Source: Enterobacter sp. 10-1
Lineage (GTDB): Bacteria; Pseudomonadota; Gammaproteobacteria; Enterobacterales; Enterobacteriaceae
Direction: 5' to 3'
DNA length: 64,000 nt
Assembly (NCBI GenBank): GCA_002270295.1
Contig: NISF01000007.1
Coordinates: 62,540-126,539 of the forward strand
Within the stretch, counting starts at the first letter, position 1; each line of letters begins with the position of its first letter. Shown piece by piece: positions 60,181 through 64,000 of the stretch. Made by a program: the position numbers and the translations under genes. Below the pieces are notes generated by a model. It made no database searches. It had not been told where the DNA came from and worked only from the letters and a program-made list of their open reading frames with translations.

Positions 60181-60801
60181 ATGAGGTATACGGTAGCGTT
60201 AACGGGCGGCATCGGTAGCGGCAAAAGCACCGTAGCCGATGCATTTTCTCACCTTGGTGTTAACGTTATTGACGCCGACGTTATCGCCCGTCAGGTGGTA
60301 GAACCTGGAACTCCCGCGCTACTGGCGATTGCCGCTCGCTTTGGCCAACAAATGATTAACGATGACGGCACGCTGAACCGCCGCAGCCTGCGGGAACACA
60401 TTTTCGCTCACGCCGAGGATAAAACCTGGCTTAACGCGCTGCTGCACCCGCTCATTCAGCAGGAAACCCGCCGTCAAATGCAGGCGGCGTCCTCTTCTTA
60501 TGTTCTCTGGGTCGTTCCCCTGCTGGTCGAAAACAACCTCGCTGCCAACGCTGACCGCGTGCTGGTCGTCGATGTCCCAAAAGAGACGCAAATACAGCGA
60601 ACCATACTGCGCGATCGGGTCAGCCGTGAGCACGCAGAACGTATTCTTGCCGCCCAGGCGACGCGTGAGCAACGCCTCGCCGCTGCGGATGATGTCATTG
60701 AAAATATGGGCCCTCCGGATGCCATCGCATCGGATGTCGCCCGCCTGCATGAAAAGTATCTAATGCTGGCATCGCAGGCCGCCTCACAGGAAAAATCGTA
60801 A
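60181..60801 (+). CDS. coaE: Dephospho-CoA kinase CoaE
   Basis: CoaE phosphorylates dephospho-CoA in the last step of CoA synthesis. The 206-residue protein has the P-loop GGIGSGKST at residues 8-16, the conserved [13 protein letters not shown] and the LLVENNL segment of the family. zapD begins on the last base of its stop codon, giving the coaE-zapD-yacG operon. It links functionally to panBCD at 19.6-21.8 kb, which supply pantothenate. Confidence 0.97.
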   Translation: MRYTVALTGGIGSGKSTVADAFSHLGVNVIDADVIARQVVEPGTPALLAIAARFGQQMINDDGTLNRRSLREHIFAHAEDKTWLNALLHPLIQQETRRQMQAASSSYVLWVVPLLVENNLAANADRVLVVDVPKETQIQRTILRDRVSREHAERILAAQATREQRLAAADDVIENMGPPDAIASDVARLHEKYLMLASQAASQEKS

Positions 60802-61544
60802 TGCATACCCCTGTTCTATTTGAACATCCCCTCAATGAGAAAATGCGCACCTGGCTGCGTATTGAGTTTTTGATTCAACAGCTGTCCGTGCATCCGACGC
60901 TCGCCACCTACGCGGACGCGCTCCACTTTTTCCGCAATACGGGCGATCTCCTGGATGTCCTCGAACGCGGCGAGGTGCGCACAGATCTGCTCAAAGAGCT
61001 CGAGCGGCAGCAGCGTAAACTGCAGTCCTGGGCAGAAGTGCCAGGCGTCGACCGCGGGCGTATTGACGAATTGCGCCAACAGCTGAAGCAGTCCGGCAGC
61101 GCGTTAATGTCTGCCCCGCGCATCGGCCAGTTCCTGCGTGAAGATCGTTTAATTGCGCTGGTTCGCCAGCGTCTGAGCATTCCCGGCGGCTGCTGTAGTT
61201 TCGATCTGCCCACGCTGCATATCTGGCTGCATATGCCTCAGGAGTATCGCGACGAGCAGGTTGGCAGATGGTTAGTGAGCCTTCAGCCGCTCACCCAGGC
61301 GCTGGTGCTGATCCTCGATTTGATTCGCAACTCCGCGCCCTTTCGCAAGCAGACCAGCCTCAACGGTTTTTATCAGGATAATGGCGATGATGCCGATCTG
61401 CTGCGTTTACGCCTCGATCTTGCCAGCCAGCTGTATCCGCAAATTTCTGGCCATAAAAGTCGCTTTGCCATTCGCTTTCTCCCGCTGGACAGCGAACTCG
61501 GTATCGTCCCCGAGCGTTTTGATTTTGAACTGGCCTGTTGTTAA
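60801..61544 (+). CDS. zapD: Cell division protein ZapD
   Basis: ZapD is a cytoplasmic protein that crosslinks FtsZ filaments at the division ring. The 247-residue sequence ([54 protein letters not shown]) matches the family along its length; it is helical at the N-terminus with a beta C-terminal domain. Its start overlaps coaE (TAATG), and yacG follows nine bases after its stop. Confidence 0.96.
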   Translation: MHTPVLFEHPLNEKMRTWLRIEFLIQQLSVHPTLATYADALHFFRNTGDLLDVLERGEVRTDLLKELERQQRKLQSWAEVPGVDRGRIDELRQQLKQSGSALMSAPRIGQFLREDRLIALVRQRLSIPGGCCSFDLPTLHIWLHMPQEYRDEQVGRWLVSLQPLTQALVLILDLIRNSAPFRKQTSLNGFYQDNGDDADLLRLRLDLASQLYPQISGHKSRFAIRFLPLDSELGIVPERFDFELACC

Positions 61545-61553
61545 GGAGAAAAC

Positions 61554-61748
61554 ATGTCGAAAGAGACAATCGTCAACTGCCCGACCTGCGGTAAAAACGT
61601 GGTCTGGAATGAGCACAGCCCGTTTCGGCCATTTTGCTCAAAACGCTGTCAGCTCATTGACTTAGGTGAATGGGCGGCGGAAGAAAAACGCATTCCTAGC
61701 GCGGGCGACCTGTCCGATACCGATGACTGGAGCGAACAGCAGCAGTAG
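61554..61748 (+). CDS. yacG: DNA gyrase inhibitor YacG (zinc-binding)
   Basis: A 64-residue zinc protein with four Cys ([25 protein letters not shown]), matching YacG, which binds GyrB and inhibits gyrase in E. coli. AAGGAG precedes the ATG. It is the last gene of coaE-zapD-yacG. The acidic C-terminal tail ([10 protein letters not shown]) is typical. Confidence 0.96.
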   Translation: MSKETIVNCPTCGKNVVWNEHSPFRPFCSKRCQLIDLGEWAAEEKRIPSAGDLSDTDDWSEQQQ

Positions 61749-61764
61749 CGCCTGGCGGCAGAGA

Positions 61765-61800
61765 AAATCCCGGAGATGACGTTGCGTCTTGTCCGGGCTA
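61765..61800. terminator. Hairpin between yacG and mutT
   Basis: AATCCCGGA and TCCGGGCTATT pair around a loop between the convergent ends of yacG and mutT, with A- and T-rich flanks on both sides (GAGAAAATC, TATTTTCTC). It probably works in both directions. Confidence 0.65.
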
Positions 61801-61805
61801 TTTTC

Positions 61806-62201
61806 TCAGCGGGCGGACTGCACTAATTTGCTGATAATCGGTTCGTTAGCCGGCGGAAACTCCTCGGCCAGCAGCGCACGCTGGGCAATCCAGCGCCCCG
61901 GCTGCCCTTCTTTACCCCAGGGCTCGCCTTCCCAGTCATCAACCAGCCAGAACCATAGCGTGATATGCCGATCGGGGAACTGATACTCCAGCTTATCAAA
62001 CAGAGTGGACGCGCGTACCGTAATGCCAACCTCTTCCTGCAGCTCACGCGCTAACGCCTGCTCGGCAGATTCTCCCGCTTCAATTTTCCCACCGGGAAAC
62101 TCGAGCTTATTTGCCATATGCGCATCGGCAGCGCGCTGGGTAATAAAGATTTCACCCTGCGGGTTACGGATGATGCCAACTGAGATTTGCAGTATTTTCA
62201 T
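61806..62201 (-). CDS. mutT: 8-oxo-dGTP diphosphatase MutT
   Basis: MutT hydrolyses oxidised dGTP and prevents A:T to C:G transversions. The 131-residue protein has the full Nudix box: GGKIEAGESAEQALARELQE and then EVGI, fitting Gx5Ex7REUxEExGU. It follows secA on the same strand with a hairpin in the gap, as in the E. coli secM-secA-mutT order. Confidence 0.97.
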   Translation of the reverse strand: MKILQISVGIIRNPQGEIFITQRAADAHMANKLEFPGGKIEAGESAEQALARELQEEVGITVRASTLFDKLEYQFPDRHITLWFWLVDDWEGEPWGKEGQPGRWIAQRALLAEEFPPANEPIISKLVQSAR

Positions 62202-62219
62202 TGTGTTAATTCCATAAAA

Positions 62220-62241
62220 AAGGCGCAGATATCTGCGCCTT
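62220..62241 (-). terminator. Terminator/attenuator between secA and mutT
   Basis: AAGGCGCAGAT and ATCTGCGCCTT form a perfect 22-base palindrome, 18 bp past the secA stop. On the minus strand it is followed by TTTTTATGG, so it has the shape of an intrinsic terminator or partial attenuator before mutT. Confidence 0.85.
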
Positions 62242-62259
62242 CATTTTTATTCTCTGAGC

Positions 62260-64000
62260 TTAACTCAGGCGACCATGGCACTGCTTATATTTCTTACCGG
62301 AACCACACGGGCAAGGATCGTTCCGGCCAACCTTACGCTCGCCGGTTTCCTCAGCCAGTGCGGCTGCGGCTACCGTGTCGTCATCCTGATGGCTCAGCTG
62401 CTGCATCTGCGCGAGGCGCTCCGCCTCTTCGCGGCGCTGCTGTTCCATCGCTTCAACTTCTTCCGGCATCCGCACCTGAACCTTGCTCAGGGTGCTGATC
62501 ACTTCATACTTCAGGGATTCAAGCATCGCCGCAAACATCGAGAACGATTCACGCTTGTATTCCTGCTTAGGATCTTTCTGCGCGTAGCCGCGCAGATGGA
62601 TGCCCTGACGCAGGTAGTCCATTGCCGCCAGATGCTCTTTCCACAGGGAGTCCAGCGTCTGCAGCATTACGCCTTTTTCGAAATGACGCATCATTTCGGT
62701 ACCCACGACTTCTTCTTTACGCTGATAGGTTTCTACCGCGTTCTGCAGAATACGCTCACGCAGAGTTTCTTCATGCAGTTCAGGCTCTTTGTCCAACCAC
62801 TCCTTGAGCGGCAGATCGAGATCGAAGTCGTTTTTCAGACGTTCCTGCAGGCCTTCGACATCCCACATTTCCTCCAGAGACTGCGGCGGAATGTGCGCAT
62901 CGATAGTTGTTTTGAAAACGTCTTCGCGAATGCTGTTGATGGTTTCGCTAACATCAGATACGTCCAGCAGTTCGTTACGCTGGCTGTAGATGGCGCGACG
63001 CTGATCGTTAGCCACGTCATCATATTCCAGCAGCTGCTTACGAATATCAAAGTTACGGCTTTCAACCTTGCGCTGCGCGTTGGCGATAGCTTTGGTGACC
63101 CACGGGTGCTCAATCGCTTCGCCCGGCTTCATCCCCAGCTTACGCATCATGCCGGACACGCGGTCAGAGGCAAAAATGCGCATCAGGGCATCTTCCATCG
63201 ACAGATAGAAACGAGAAGAACCGGCATCGCCCTGACGACCTGAACGACCGCGCAGCTGGTTATCGATACGGCGAGATTCATGGCGCTCGGTACCGATAAT
63301 GTGTAAACCACCGGAGGCCAGCACCGCTTCGTGACGCACCTGCCAGTCGGCTTTGATTTGAGCGATCTGCTCTGGAGTCGGATCTTCCAGCGCGGCGACT
63401 TCCGCCTGCCAGCTGCCGCCCAGCACGATATCCGTACCACGACCGGCCATGTTGGTGGCGATGGTCACCGCGGCCGGGTAGCCGGCTTGAGCCACGATAT
63501 CCGCTTCACTGGCGTGGAACTTCGCGTTCAGGACATTGTGTTTGATGCCCGCTTTGGTCAGCTCTTGCGAAACCACTTCGGATTTTTCGATAGAAATCGT
63601 ACCTACCAGAACCGGCTGGCCGGCGGCAGTACGCTCTCTGATATCTTCGATAATCGCCTGAATTTTTTCTGCTTCGGTCATATAGACCAGATCCGCCATA
63701 TCCTTACGGATCATCGGACGGTTGGTCGGTACGACTACGGTATCCAGCTTATAGATAGAGCTGAATTCGAAAGCTTCGGTATCCGCAGTACCGGTCATCC
63801 CCGCCAGCTTCTCGTACAGACGGAAGTAGTTCTGGAAGGTGATGGACGCCAGCGTCTGGTTCTCGTTCTGGATATCAACGCCTTCTTTGGCTTCGACGGC
63901 CTGGTGCAGACCGTCTGACCAGCGACGACCCTGCATGGTACGACCGGTATGCTCATCGACAATAATGACTTCGCCATCTTTTACGATGTAGTCAACGTCG
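62260..64000 (-). CDS. secA: Preprotein translocase ATPase SecA, C-terminal part
   Basis: SecA drives post-translational export through SecYEG. The frame is open from the window edge (64000) to the stop at 62260, about 580 residues, beginning in [20 protein letters not shown] of the first nucleotide-binding domain. It contains [34 protein letters not shown] (second ATPase domain), the scaffold and wing regions, and the C-terminal zinc motif [14 protein letters not shown] that binds SecB. The N-terminal third is outside the window. The ATG at 63936 is internal, not a start. Confidence 0.98.
   Translation of the reverse strand, partial: DVDYIVKDGEVIIVDEHTGRTMQGRRWSDGLHQAVEAKEGVDIQNENQTLASITFQNYFRLYEKLAGMTGTADTEAFEFSSIYKLDTVVVPTNRPMIRKDMADLVYMTEAEKIQAIIEDIRERTAAGQPVLVGTISIEKSEVVSQELTKAGIKHNVLNAKFHASEADIVAQAGYPAAVTIATNMAGRGTDIVLGGSWQAEVAALEDPTPEQIAQIKADWQVRHEAVLASGGLHIIGTERHESRRIDNQLRGRSGRQGDAGSSRFYLSMEDALMRIFASDRVSGMMRKLGMKPGEAIEHPWVTKAIANAQRKVESRNFDIRKQLLEYDDVANDQRRAIYSQRNELLDVSDVSETINSIREDVFKTTIDAHIPPQSLEEMWDVEGLQERLKNDFDLDLPLKEWLDKEPELHEETLRERILQNAVETYQRKEEVVGTEMMRHFEKGVMLQTLDSLWKEHLAAMDYLRQGIHLRGYAQKDPKQEYKRESFSMFAAMLESLKYEVISTLSKVQVRMPEEVEAMEQQRREEAERLAQMQQLSHQDDDTVAAAALAEETGERKVGRNDPCPCGSGKKYKQCHGRLS

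Overview
This window is chromosomal DNA from an enteric bacterium of the Klebsiella/Raoultella group. The gene order from hrpB to secA follows the E. coli 3-4 minute region with high protein similarity. It is joined at the left to a complete pullulanase-type type II secretion operon (pulC-pulO) divergent from a pulA lipoprotein gene, which is a Klebsiella hallmark. The PulD and PulG sequences match Klebsiella PulD and PulG almost throughout; the species is not resolved.

Layout: 1-12096 holds the start of pulA (minus strand), a divergent control region and the 13-gene pul secretion operon. 12104-21843 is a core block: hrpB, thpR, sfsA, dksA, gluQ, pcnB (starting at ATT), folK and panB-panC-panD. 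21915-23420 is a small accessory island: a two-helix membrane protein, a DUF2778/Tlde1-like L,D-transpeptidase-fold type VI effector, an hcp gene stopped by one in-frame TAA, and an unassigned open fragment. 23417-35021 returns to core genes: yadE, yadI, yadH, yadG, can, hpt, gcd, cueO, yacC, speE, speD. 35059-39151 is a carbon-source locus (DeoR-type regulator, pdxA2, DUF1537 kinase, KdgT-family permease) with two palindromic operator-like sites upstream. 39327-50673 carries yacL, acnB, a small secreted protein, lpd, aceF, aceE and pdhR with its operator. 51270-64000 carries aroP, ampE/ampD, nadC, the type IV pilus genes ppdD-hofB-hofC, guaC, coaE-zapD-yacG, mutT and the 3' part of secA.

How parts work together: the pul operon builds an envelope-spanning machine that exports the lipoprotein pullulanase; ppdD-hofB-hofC is a paralogous pilus system of related ancestry. 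pcnB, dksA and hrpB concern RNA and transcription; panBCD and coaE both serve coenzyme A synthesis; aceE-aceF-lpd-pdhR with acnB form the pyruvate/TCA entry; speE-speD make spermidine; ampD-ampE concern muropeptide recycling. Regulatory sites read directly include a PdhR box, a CueR-type promoter at cueO, a CRP box at gcd, MalT-like boxes between pulA and pulC, and long palindromes upstream of the DUF1537 operon.

The most unusual part is the island at 21.9-23.4 kb: an orphan hcp-effector-immunity cassette whose hcp carries a single nonsense codon while the overlapping effector and putative immunity genes stay open. A dispersed palindromic intergenic element also appears in at least three copies, two of them flanking aceE-aceF.
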